Source: an uncultured Eubacteriales bacterium (GTDB taxonomy: Bacteria > Bacillota > Clostridia > Lachnospirales > Lachnospiraceae). From it: a DNA stretch of 55,532 nucleotides. Position 1 is the stretch's first letter; each line of letters starts with the position of its first letter. The translations under genes and the position numbers were made by a program. Below are positions 1 to 9,300 of the stretch, in pieces. The stretch covers positions 1 through 55,532 of the forward strand of contig OMXJ01000017.1 of assembly GCA_900315015.1 (NCBI GenBank). Reading direction: 5' to 3'. The notes beneath the pieces were generated by a model that was not told where the DNA came from, ran no database searches, and saw only the letters and a program-made list of their open reading frames with translations.

Positions 1-99
1 CGACAATGATATAAAGGCTTTTTACATATAACTCACTGGGCTGTACTTACTCCGACCCGACTTAAAGTTATACGACAGAACAATGGTCTGGTGCGTCAA
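1..99 (+). mobile_element. Fragment of IS200/IS605-like element (3' side)
   Basis: Bases 61-99 are the reverse complement of the last 39 bases of the window (55494-55532) with one mismatch (base 80). At the right end this sequence leads into a hairpin-bearing end typical of IS200/IS605-TnpB elements, so the left copy is probably the same region (end of tnpB or its omega-RNA). The shared segment stops at base 99, inside the stop codon of the zinc-ribbon gene. No reading frame is open through 1-60 (in-frame stops at 7, 12 and 29), so no protein is called. Alternative: an assembly artefact at a repeat boundary. Confidence 0.45.
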
Positions 100-2393
100 T
101 CATCATAATCTGACTTTTCTTCTGTATCAGCCTTATCTTCAGCACTGTCTTCAGCCTTATCTTCAGCACTGTCATCAGACTTATCCTCAGCGTCTTCCTT
201 ATCAGCATCATCTGGATTTTCTTCCTTCTGAGTTGACTTTGCTGCATCCTCAACTGCATCCTCGTGGTTATAGTCTGCAATCTGAGCCATGATGTTCTTC
301 TGGTAAAGAAGATCAAGCTTTTCATAGCCCCTGAAAGTCCATGAATAGGTTGAGAACCATCCACTGCTTATTTTTGAATCAACTTCAAATCTATCTGCAA
401 TAACATCATAACTTGTTACATCAACAGCAAGCTTTCCATCTGAATCAAGCATAAGGTTATTATACTTAATTGCCCAATATAATACAGGGCTCCTCTTGTA
501 CTTTTCTGTCTTTCCATCAACCTCAGCCTTTAAATCAATCTTTGCCTTGTATTTGTATACAAGATATAACTGATTCTTAGTCCATGAGTTTGACTTAGAT
601 GTAAGAAGATAGCTACCAATATTATCAAACGAAACAAGAGAAACATTTTCATTCCAATCATTTGCAACATAAGCATTAAATACATCTTCAGCCTGAGACT
701 TCATCATATCAAAGCCTTCTGTTGAAATCTGATCAAGTGATGCTACATAAGATGTAAGACCTTCAACTACAAAATCCTTTGTTGTTACAGATGGCTTCTT
801 ACCAGTTCTATCAATTACTGTTTCAAAATTTGAATCTCCGTAATAATCTTCAACGGTAACTGTTACTACATCACCATTTGAGAGACCTTCAGACTTAGAA
901 AGCTTATACTCAAGATAATCACATGCATCATCATCTCCTCTTGATGAAAGTCTGGCATTTCCATCTGGTGCATAACCGCTATATTCAAGAGTTACACCAT
1001 CAAAAGGATCAAATTCAACAACCTGTGGAACACCTTCTACAGTAATCTTCTTTTCTGTTGAAGAAGGAACCTTACCATAGCTCTCTGCCATGCTTACAAA
1101 ATCAGTATGACCACTGTAATCTGTAATAGTTACAGTAATTGTATCACCATCAGAAAGGCCTGAATCTGGAGAAATCTTGTAATCGATATAATCTGTAGCA
1201 GAATCATTTCCCTTCTTCTTAAGTCTAGCTGTTGCATTTGGAGCATAGCCTGAATACTCAATTTCAATGCCATCAAAAGCATCAAACTTCTTTATTTCCT
1301 TAAGACCTTCTACAGTAAATTCCTTAGACTTTATCTTAAGCTTTACTCCATAAGTCTTTTCAAGATCTTTGATCTTTTCATCTGATAAAGAACAGCTTAC
1401 AGTAACCTTTGTTCCATTTGTAAGTTCTTTTCTTGGATCAACTTCATAAATATCAGCAAGCTTTTCTGCGAGAATCTCTGCACCATTTTCCTTAATGGCC
1501 TTCTTTAACTTCTTCATATTCTTGTCAGAAGTTGCATTATCAAGATCTAATTCTCCTCCTAAAGCCATTGAGAAAAGTGTATCGTAAAGGCCGCTGCTTG
1601 TAAGCTCAGACATTGAAATCTTATCAACATCAACCTTTACCTTGCCATCATATTCCTTAACAAATGCAGCTGTATCAAAATCAATAGTTGCAGTACCTAA
1701 AGAATCATAACCGTTATAAGAAAGATTAATAAACTTATCAGGCTTTACAGTAGCCTTATGTGTAAGAACTAATACAATAATTAAAACAACAACAGCTAAA
1801 ACTGCAGCGATAATTCCTATTGTCTTCATAGGAATAGCCTGCTTTGCAGCTCCTCCACCTGCATTACCTGCAGCATTAGGAATTACACTTCCTGCCGGAA
1901 TACCGTTATTATTAGCAGCTCCGTTTGCCGCGCCATTAATAGCTCCGTTTGCTGCATCCTTTGCAGCATCTACCTTAGGCGAAATTTTACCTTCGGTATT
2001 CTTTACTGCATCTTTAGCAGCGTCTACAGCTGTAGCTGCCCTTTCATCAACTTTCTTTGCTGCATCCTTTACAGCTCCCTCTGCCTTTTCAGCAGTTTCC
2101 TTTGCCTTTTCAGCAGCATCCTTTGCAGTATCATCTGCCTTCTTTGCTGCATCCTCTGCTTTAGCCGCAACGTCCTTTGCAGCACCCTCTGCCTTAGCAG
2201 CAGCATCTTTTGCAGTATCATCTGCCTTCTTTGCTGCATCCTCTGCTTTAGCCGCAACGTCCTTTTCAGCACCCTCTGCCTTAGCAGCAGCATCTTTTGC
2301 AACTTCATCGACAGCAACAGCTATCTTTGCACCACAAGCTGCACAGAACTTTGTTCCTTCTTCGAGCTTTGCTCCGCATTTGTTACAGAACAT
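96..2393 (-). CDS. Zinc-ribbon, LEA-like, single-pass membrane protein
   Basis: 765-residue protein of unknown function. Order: a zinc ribbon with two CxxC pairs (CNKCG and CAACG, about residues 3-20), an Ala/Lys/Glu/Asp-rich helical stretch of about 110 residues with a 29-residue unit repeated almost exactly, a small-residue linker, one hydrophobic segment (GIIAAVLAVVVLIIVLVL), then an ectodomain with repeated modules carrying FDG..EYSGYAP and SDGDTITV-like motifs, and a strongly acidic Asp/Glu tail. The ribbon should lie inside and the modules outside. I chose the second ATG (2393) because it sits 8 bases after AGGAGG; the ATG at 2399 is only 2 bases away. The helical stretch resembles group 3 LEA/hydrophilin proteins. 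Clostridial zinc-ribbon membrane proteins of this build are known, but I cannot name a role. Confidence 0.85.
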   Translation of the reverse strand: MFCNKCGAKLEEGTKFCAACGAKIAVAVDEVAKDAAAKAEGAEKDVAAKAEDAAKKADDTAKDAAAKAEGAAKDVAAKAEDAAKKADDTAKDAAEKAKETAEKAEGAVKDAAKKVDERAATAVDAAKDAVKNTEGKISPKVDAAKDAANGAINGAANGAANNNGIPAGSVIPNAAGNAGGGAAKQAIPMKTIGIIAAVLAVVVLIIVLVLTHKATVKPDKFINLSYNGYDSLGTATIDFDTAAFVKEYDGKVKVDVDKISMSELTSSGLYDTLFSMALGGELDLDNATSDKNMKKLKKAIKENGAEILAEKLADIYEVDPRKELTNGTKVTVSCSLSDEKIKDLEKTYGVKLKIKSKEFTVEGLKEIKKFDAFDGIEIEYSGYAPNATARLKKKGNDSATDYIDYKISPDSGLSDGDTITVTITDYSGHTDFVSMAESYGKVPSSTEKKITVEGVPQVVEFDPFDGVTLEYSGYAPDGNARLSSRGDDDACDYLEYKLSKSEGLSNGDVVTVTVEDYYGDSNFETVIDRTGKKPSVTTKDFVVEGLTSYVASLDQISTEGFDMMKSQAEDVFNAYVANDWNENVSLVSFDNIGSYLLTSKSNSWTKNQLYLVYKYKAKIDLKAEVDGKTEKYKRSPVLYWAIKYNNLMLDSDGKLAVDVTSYDVIADRFEVDSKISSGWFSTYSWTFRGYEKLDLLYQKNIMAQIADYNHEDAVEDAAKSTQKEENPDDADKEDAEDKSDDSAEDKAEDSAEDKADTEEKSDYDD
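2122..2302 (-). repeat. 87-bp coding tandem repeat, about 2.1 copies
   Basis: Two nearly identical 87-base units (one starting at 2161, the next at 2248, plus a partial copy on the left) encode the 29-residue Ala/Lys-rich unit of the zinc-ribbon protein. Near identity at DNA level points to recent duplication and a site prone to copy-number change without frameshift. Confidence 0.85.
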
Positions 2394-2612
2394 TTTCATT
2401 GCCTCCTCTTTTCATAAATATTACCCAAATGGCTATCGCTAATAATACTAATTAAAAAAGTACGGGGGAATTAGCCTTATTAGCATAAGTTATTTTAATG
2501 AATAAATACATATTCAAAAAAATAAAACTACAGTTTATTATTCTATCATATGCGTAAAAAAAAGTCAATCATACACTTTTTTACAACATATCTTTCTAAC
2601 AATTTTCGTATC

Positions 2613-2641
2613 TTGACTTTATTTTTTCATTGTATTAAAAT
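2613..2641 (+). promoter_or_regulatory. Sigma-A promoter of the purine permease gene
   Basis: TTGACT (2613-2618), 17-base spacer, TAAAAT (2636-2641). Start of transcription would be near 2648, about 65 bases before the ATG. No purine riboswitch consensus is visible in 2400-2700. Confidence 0.65.
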
Positions 2642-2653
2642 TATACTAATTCA

Positions 2654-2685
2654 GTAAAGGATTTTTGTCAGACAAAATTCTTTAC
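2654..2685 (+). promoter_or_regulatory. 5' leader hairpin before permease ribosome site
   Basis: Two arms of 14-15 bases (GTAAAGGATTTTTGT and ACAAAATTCTTTAC) pair with one mismatch and one bulge around a CAG loop. It begins about 6 bases after the predicted start of transcription and has no T-run, so it is not a terminator. A role in mRNA stability or translation is inference. Confidence 0.5.
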
Positions 2686-2712
2686 GATTATCATTTTAAA
2701 GGAGGATTATTT

Positions 2713-4098
2713 ATGTCATCACCAAAAAAAGCTTCTTCAAATGATGGATTCCTTGAGAGGACCTTCCATCTTAAGGAGCATGGAACAAATGTCAAGACAG
2801 AAATCGTTGCTGGTATTACAACCTTTTTGTCAATGGCCTACATTCTTGCAGTAAATCCAAGCATTCTAGGTACTGTAATGGATGCTAGCGGTGTTTTTGT
2901 CGCAACAGCAATCGCTTCTGCTATTGCAACATTTGTTATGGGAATCTGGGCAAACTACCCTATCGCACTTTCAGCTGGTCTTGGCTTAAATGCATACTTT
3001 GCTTATACTGTATGTCTTGGCGAGCTCGCTGCTGAAAAAGAACCTTTTAGAATCTGCCTTACCGCAGTTTTATTTGAAGGTATCATCTTCATTCTTATTT
3101 CTATTTTTAAATTCCGTGAGAAAATAGTAAATCAGATGCCTCAGAACCTTAAATATGGTATCTCGGCTGGTATTGGTCTCTTCATCGCAATGATAGGCCT
3201 TGTAAATGCAACTGTTATAGTAAAGGATGATGCTACTACTGTTGCTCTTGGCGATTTCAAAAATGCTGAAGTTACTCTGTGTCTCATTGGATTTCTCATT
3301 ATAATTATTTTAAATCATTACAAGGTAAAGGGTTCAGTTCTCATCGGAATTATCGCAACCTGGATTCTTGGCATGATTGCAGAAAAAGCTGGCTGGTATA
3401 CCGGTACAAGCGTATTCCCAAATTTCTCAGCAGGACTTAAACTTGATGGCATAAAGAATACAGCCTTCCAGTTTGATTTTAAATGGGCTGCAGAACATTT
3501 CATTCAGTTCATTGCAATTACCTTCAGCTTCTTCTATGTAGATTTATTTGATACGGTCGGAACTGTTGTAGGTGTTGCTGACAAGGCCGGACTTCTTGAT
3601 AAAGAAGGAAATCTTCCAAGAGTAGGAAGAGTATTTATGGCAGATGCAATTGGTACTGTTTCAGGTGCTTGTCTTGGTACTTCTACAGTAACCAGCTTCG
3701 TTGAATCTAGTGCAGGTGTTGCTGCAGGCGGAAAAACCGGTCTTACAGCCTTCACAACTGGATTCCTTTTCCTTGTATCACTTGTACTTAGTCCTATCTT
3801 CCTTGCAATTCCTGGTTTTGCAACAGCACCAGCGCTTATCTATGTTGGTATGCTCATGGTTTCTAGTGCAAAGAACATTTCCTTTGACGGTGATGCAGCT
3901 GATGCAGTAGGAGCTTATATGGCACTTATCATGATGCCTATGACCTACTCTATTGCAACAGGTATCATGTTCGCAGTTATTGCCTGGGTTGTTGTTAAGG
4001 TATTTACAGGAAAGGTAAAGGATATTAAGCCGGTTATGTGGATCATATTTGTTCTCTTTGCGCTTCGAATACTAGCCCTCGTAACCAATTTCATGTAA
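2713..4098 (+). CDS. pbuG: AzgA-family hypoxanthine/guanine permease
   Basis: 461-residue polytopic membrane protein of the nucleobase:cation symporter-2 superfamily, AzgA branch (PbuG/PbuO type), expected to import hypoxanthine, guanine or adenine with protons. Seen: N-terminal TEIVAGITTFLSMAYILAVN, the LSAGLGLNAYFAYTV stretch, FVDLFDTVGT-like (here YVDLFDTVGT), and the GTSTVTSFVESSAGVAAGG motif that marks the family. The ATG at 2713 follows AAAGGAGG by 7 bases; the open frame extends 16 codons upstream without a ribosome site. Only protein gene on the plus strand, divergent from the zinc-ribbon gene. Exact substrate is not decided by sequence. Confidence 0.9.
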   Translation: MSSPKKASSNDGFLERTFHLKEHGTNVKTEIVAGITTFLSMAYILAVNPSILGTVMDASGVFVATAIASAIATFVMGIWANYPIALSAGLGLNAYFAYTVCLGELAAEKEPFRICLTAVLFEGIIFILISIFKFREKIVNQMPQNLKYGISAGIGLFIAMIGLVNATVIVKDDATTVALGDFKNAEVTLCLIGFLIIIILNHYKVKGSVLIGIIATWILGMIAEKAGWYTGTSVFPNFSAGLKLDGIKNTAFQFDFKWAAEHFIQFIAITFSFFYVDLFDTVGTVVGVADKAGLLDKEGNLPRVGRVFMADAIGTVSGACLGTSTVTSFVESSAGVAAGGKTGLTAFTTGFLFLVSLVLSPIFLAIPGFATAPALIYVGMLMVSSAKNISFDGDAADAVGAYMALIMMPMTYSIATGIMFAVIAWVVVKVFTGKVKDIKPVMWIIFVLFALRILALVTNFM

Positions 4099-4118
4099 AT
4101 ATAGATTTTCCAAATAAA

Positions 4119-4163
4119 AAAGTGTGTATAACCTAAAAACAGATTATACACACTTTATTTTTT
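4119..4163. terminator. Bidirectional terminator, permease / EAL gene
   Basis: 13-bp perfect stem (4119-4131 with 4144-4156), T-run after it on the plus strand and A-run before it, so it works in both directions between two convergent genes. Confidence 0.9.
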
Positions 4164-4227
4164 CTTTGGCATTTACACTAACCATCTATTACGTTTATTA
4201 TATATCCACCTTCTGCTTCAATTAAAT

Positions 4228-6177
4228 CTACATTTTTTCAAGGAACCCTGACAGTCTTTCTATCGGTATAGGCTTTGAATGCTTATAGCCCTGAATGTAA
4301 TTAGCCCCCATTTCAACGCAGAGCTTTTCCTGATCATCAGTTTCTACACCTTCAAAGAGGATTGAATATTTCAGATCAGTAAAGAGATTTGAGAAGTTCC
4401 TTACCATAAAGTCTGCATTCTTATTCTTCTCTGCCTCTACTACAAGAGAACGATCAAATTTTATGATATCAAATGGTAATTCCATGATTCTCTCGAAATT
4501 AGAATAACCGGTTCCGAAATCATCGAGATAGAACTTAATACCAGTACCTTTTAATTCATTTATCTTATTTCTGATTGCATTAAATTCCTTATCAGTTTTA
4601 GATTCAGTTACTTCAATGGCTATTTTATCAAAAGGAATACCGTTTTTAGCTATTACTCTTCCTACATCATCAGTAAAGCTTTCACGGGTAACATCAAGGA
4701 TTGAAAAATTGACAGAAATCCTTTCAATAACATATCTCTCCTTTATAAGATTCTTCACCTCGGCACATACTTTATTTAGAATTATCAAGGTAAGAGTATG
4801 AATAAGATCATTTTCTTCTGCAATAGGAATGAATTTATCAGGATAAATAATGCCTTCATTTTCTAGATTTAGCCTCATAAGTGCTTCGGCAGTATCATAC
4901 TTTTTAGTTCTGACATTATATACCGGCTGGCAATATACCAATACCCTCTCGTCATCAAGCTCATTTTTATTATTTATGTCACGAAGCTCATTGAGAATAT
5001 ATTCATTTCTCTTATAGTTATTAATATCAACACCATCGATAAAATGCACTGTATTATAGGGCATTACCTTTTCCTTCTCATAAAGGATCTTAAGATAATC
5101 AGAACCATTCCCTATCGTCTCGGTTGTTCCGCTTACAGTAATCTTATAATTCAGCTTCACCCTATCGTAATAAACTTTAAATTCGTCTATTATTTCATCT
5201 ACATCCTTCTTCATCATAGCAAAAGAAGTGCTTGCCATAATCTTATAAGCTAAAATGAAACGATTATCGTGAAGCTGATAAATAACACCTCTTTTTATAT
5301 TATTTTTCATGAACTCATTAAATTCACGCTTTATGTACTCATTCTCGTTATATGCAGTTGAAAAATTTTCTATTACCGCACTGATAAAAAGCATTCTCTC
5401 GCCGTTTTTAATCGCATCATCAACGGCAAACATAAAGGCTTCTTCGGAAGCTGTACCCGTATCTGGATTGTATGGATTTCTATGAAGGAAATACAAAAGT
5501 CCTAGTATATTTATAAAAAATGAAACATTTATAAATGATGATTGCTTCATAACTCCGCTTGCAAAAATCATCAAAGTTGCAATAAGAGTAACATATAAAA
5601 GGCCAGAATAAATATTAGATACAATCTTACTTCTATTTAGGAACAAAACAGCGAACAATGAAAAAACTATAATATTGTAAAGTATAATAAATACATTTAA
5701 TCCGGTATGTTCATCACCATTTTCGTCTATATAATAGCCTGTTTTATTAATTGTGGTTATAACGAATACAAGAATAGAAATAATATAGAAAATTCCATAG
5801 ATAGAATTCCATATTCTTTTCCATTTTAAATTAAGCTTTACCATGCTAAAAAGCCTATTGGCATAAAAAATGCATTCAGCCCCTATAAAAAGATGGAAAG
5901 CAAGCTTAGATATATATATGTAAGCACTAGGAACACTTCCCCTTACACTAAAAAAGAAATGATAAATAATATTTGAATTACAAGCCAAAAACAGAACAAT
6001 TACCATTGAACTTAAAAGCTTATAATCCAAATTTTTTCTTGTAAAGGAGCGGCTTAAAAGTAAAAATACCGCAAGGCAGAGAAATGAACACGCAACATCT
6101 ACCTGAGGAACATAGCCGTTATAAAAATAAGCCTTATAAAACTCCTCTGAAAACATATTAAAAAATGATAGTAGCAT
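4228..6177 (-). CDS. Membrane-anchored EAL-domain c-di-GMP phosphodiesterase
   Basis: 649 residues. The first 240 or so hold seven or eight hydrophobic helices (a 7TM-like sensor unit). A middle region has the fold length of a GGDEF domain but no GGDEF or RxxD motif, so it is probably degenerate. The last 230 residues are an EAL domain with the expected signature residues: TAEALMRL, the Asn in VNFSILD, the Glu in IEVTES, DDFGTGYSN, KFDRSL, FEGVET and QGYKHSKP. It should hydrolyse cyclic di-GMP to pGpG at the membrane. Start follows AGGAGG by 9 bases. Only 37 bases separate it from tRNA-Arg(CCG) upstream on the same strand with no clear terminator, so it may be read from the tRNA promoter. Confidence 0.88.
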   Translation of the reverse strand: MLLSFFNMFSEEFYKAYFYNGYVPQVDVACSFLCLAVFLLLSRSFTRKNLDYKLLSSMVIVLFLACNSNIIYHFFFSVRGSVPSAYIYISKLAFHLFIGAECIFYANRLFSMVKLNLKWKRIWNSIYGIFYIISILVFVITTINKTGYYIDENGDEHTGLNVFIILYNIIVFSLFAVLFLNRSKIVSNIYSGLLYVTLIATLMIFASGVMKQSSFINVSFFINILGLLYFLHRNPYNPDTGTASEEAFMFAVDDAIKNGERMLFISAVIENFSTAYNENEYIKREFNEFMKNNIKRGVIYQLHDNRFILAYKIMASTSFAMMKKDVDEIIDEFKVYYDRVKLNYKITVSGTTETIGNGSDYLKILYEKEKVMPYNTVHFIDGVDINNYKRNEYILNELRDINNKNELDDERVLVYCQPVYNVRTKKYDTAEALMRLNLENEGIIYPDKFIPIAEENDLIHTLTLIILNKVCAEVKNLIKERYVIERISVNFSILDVTRESFTDDVGRVIAKNGIPFDKIAIEVTESKTDKEFNAIRNKINELKGTGIKFYLDDFGTGYSNFERIMELPFDIIKFDRSLVVEAEKNKNADFMVRNFSNLFTDLKYSILFEGVETDDQEKLCVEMGANYIQGYKHSKPIPIERLSGFLEKM

Positions 6178-6214
6178 AATTCTCCACCTCCTTTACATAT
6201 GATAAAAAAATATA

Positions 6215-6287
6215 TATGCCCGACGGGACTCGAACCCACAACCTTCAGCTTCGGAAGCTGCTGCTCTATCCATTGAGCTACAGGCAT
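6215..6287 (-). tRNA. tRNA-Arg (anticodon CCG)
   Basis: 73-nt cloverleaf: acceptor ATGCCTG with CGGGCAT, D-stem GCTC/GAGC, anticodon loop TTCCGAA giving CCG, TTCGAGT T-loop, discriminator A, no encoded CCA. The T-stem uses two G-U pairs and the first anticodon-stem pair is a G-A mismatch. Reads CGG. Confidence 0.93.
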
Positions 6288-6298
6288 CCATTAAACAA

Positions 6299-6324
6299 GC
6301 TTATTACTTTTAAAGGTAATAAGC
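6299..6324 (-). promoter_or_regulatory. Hairpin in tRNA-Arg(CCG) leader
   Basis: Nine-bp perfect stem (6299-6307 with 6316-6324) between the promoter and the tRNA 5' end. No T-run follows on the minus strand, so a terminator is unlikely. Confidence 0.5.
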
Positions 6325-6343
6325 CTGTAAAATATTAGCTATA

Positions 6344-6372
6344 ATTATATCAAAAATATAAAGAAAATGCAA
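6344..6372 (-). promoter_or_regulatory. Promoter of tRNA-Arg(CCG) (and perhaps EAL gene)
   Basis: On the minus strand TTGCAT (6367-6372), 17-base spacer, TATAAT (6344-6349). Confidence 0.65.
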
Positions 6373-6396
6373 TTAATTAAAATATAATTTTATAAA

Positions 6397-9300
6397 TTAC
6401 AGCTCTTTTACTGCTCTTGAAAGCATGAGCTTGATTCTGTTGAGCTGATTAACTTCACTTGCCCCCGGATCGTAATCAATGGCAACTATATTTGCCTCTG
6501 GATGCTTATTTCTGATTGCCTTAATAACACCCTTACCGACAATATGGTTAGGAAGACAAGCAAATGGCTGAGTACAGATAATATTTCTTACATCCTCATT
6601 AATGAGCTCGATCATTTCAGCAGTAAGGAACCATCCCTCACCGGTCTGATTACCGATAGACACATAAGGTCTGGCATTTTCAACAAGCTCTTCAACTCTA
6701 GACATAGGCTTAAATCTTTCACTCTTTTCAAGTGCCTCTCTTGCTCCCTTTCTAAGGAACTCAAGACCGCTTATTCCGATCTGATTCAGACCAGCACTGA
6801 GCTCACTCTTACCAAGATACTTAGCCTGATACTTCGCATCATAGCAGCCGTACAGGAAGAAATCAAGGAGATCTGGAACTACAGCTTCAGCGCCCTCCTG
6901 CTCAAGAAGGTCTACAACTCTGTTATTCGCAGTAGGCTGGAACTTAACAAGGATCTCACCAACGATACCTACCTTAGGCTTCTTTATGGTTTCATCTATT
7001 GGAAGATTATCAAAATCATGGACAATTCCTTCAAGATTTCTCTTATATTCCTTCCAGTTTCCATTAGTAACTGACTTCTTACAAACCTTTAACCACTTCT
7101 GATGAAGCTTATTTGCGCTTCCCGGAACCAGCTCATAAGGTCTTGTGTGGTAAAGCACTCTCATGAAAAGGTCTCCGTAAACTACAGCCTGAAGTCCTCT
7201 TATTGCAAGATCTGGAGTAATTACAAAGCCAGGGTTCTTTTCAAGTCCCTTTGTAGAAAGAGAAATAACAGGAACCTGAGGCATTCCAGCCTTTGCAAGA
7301 GCTCTTCTTACAAAGCCTATATAATTTGTGGCTCTGCAGCCGCCGCCTGTCTGAGACATCATTACTGCAGTCTTATTCAAATCATATTCACCCGAAAGCA
7401 GCGCATCCATAAGCTGTCCTACAACTAAAATGGACGGGAAGCAGGCATCATTATTTACATACTGAAGACCTACATCAATAGCCTGACGGTTGTAATTTGG
7501 TAGAACTACTATATTATAGCCGCATGAACGGAAGGCTGGCTCAAGCATGTCAAAATGAATAGGTGACATATTTGGCACAAGGATGGTATAATCCTTCTTC
7601 ATGCTCTTTTCAAATACTACTCTATGATACTCAGCTGTATGAACCTCTGGAAGAATATTCTTTATCTTTCTTTCCTTAATTGCTGCAAGAAGAGATCTAA
7701 TACGGATCCTTGCTGCTCCAAGGTTATTTACCTCATCGATTTTCAGCATTGTATAAATCTTACCCGAGGCTGAAAGAATATCATTAACTCCATCTGTTGT
7801 AACTGCATCAAGTCCGCAGCCGAAGGAGAAGAGCTGTATCATTTCAAGATTTGCCTGCGTGCGAACAAAGGACGCTGCTGCGTAAAGTCTTGTATGGAAC
7901 ATCCACTGATCGACAATGAGAAGCGGTCTGTCTACCTTTCCAAGATGGCAGATTGAATCCTCTGAAAGTACAGCAACTCCGTAAGAATTAATAAGCTCTG
8001 GAATACCATGATTGATTTCAGGATCAATATGATATGGTCTGCCCGCAAGGACAATACCAGTCTTTCCTGTCTTCTTAAGATAGTCAAGAGTCTCCTCGCC
8101 CTTCTTTCTTACATCGCTCTTACTATTTGCAAGCTCTACCCATGCCTTATGAGCTGCGATTTCAATTTCCTTTGCAGGAATATGATTCTTTCTTACAAAG
8201 AAACTTACAAGTCTTTCTGTCAATATCTTTTCGCTCTCAAAGGACATGAATGGATGCTGGAAATTTACCTTATTTATTTTCAAATCCTCGACATTATTTT
8301 TAATGTTCTCAGGATATGAGGTAACCATAGGACAGTTATAATGATTTCCTGCCGTACTATCCTCAATTCTTTCATAAGGGATACAAGGATAGAAAATATA
8401 CTTAATTCCCTTATCAATAAGCCATTCAACATGACCATGTACAAGTTTTGCCGGGTAACACTCATTCTCTGATGGAATGGTCTCAATACCCATCTCATAT
8501 ATCTTTCTTGAGCTTAAAGGACTGAGAACAACTCTATATCCAAGCTCTGTAAAGAAGGTATACCAGAAAGGATAAAGCTCATACATATTAAGAGCTCTAG
8601 GAATACCTACAACTCCTCTAGGAGCAAGATTTTCAGCCAATGGCTCATAGTCGAACATTCTCTTTAACTTATATTCGTAAAGGTTAGGAATATTATCCTT
8701 ATTCTTTACCTTTCCAAGACCTCTTTCACATCTGTTACCAGAAATGAAGCGTCTTCCATCTGAGAACTTATTAATTGTAAGCATACAATGGTTCTCGCAG
8801 CCCTGACAGCGTGTCATGGTAGAGGTAAACTTAAGCTCTTCAATTTCCTTAATTGAGAGCATTGTAGACTTCTGGCCTGTGTAATGATTTTTAGCAATAA
8901 GAGCTGCACCAAAGGCACCCATTATACCTGCTATGTCAGGTCTTACTACATCTCTATTAATAAGCTTTTCAAAGCTTCTAAGTACAGCATCATTATAGAA
9001 GGTTCCGCCCTGAACAACAATGTGTTTTCCCATGTCATCAGGATTAGTAACCTTTATAACCTTATACATCGCATTTTTAATTACAGAATATGCAAGACCT
9101 GAAGAAATATCTTCAACCGTTGCACCTTCCTTCTGAGCCTGCTTGACCTTTGAATTCATGAATACAGTACATCTAGAACCAAGGTCGATAGGGCTCTTTG
9201 CATAAAGAGCAATCTTTGCAAAATCAGCAACCTCATAGTCAAGAGACTTAGCAAAGGTCTCAATGAAGGAGCCGCAGCCTGATGAGCAGGCCTCATTAAG

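Noticed and set aside
2400-2712. Purine riboswitch before the permease gene
   Set aside because: The conserved three-way-junction loops and the J2-3 core were not found; only a simple hairpin is present.
6502-7074. 190-residue plus-strand open frame inside the activase gene
   Set aside because: Antisense to a well-supported gene with conserved motifs; no ribosome site or recognisable domain.
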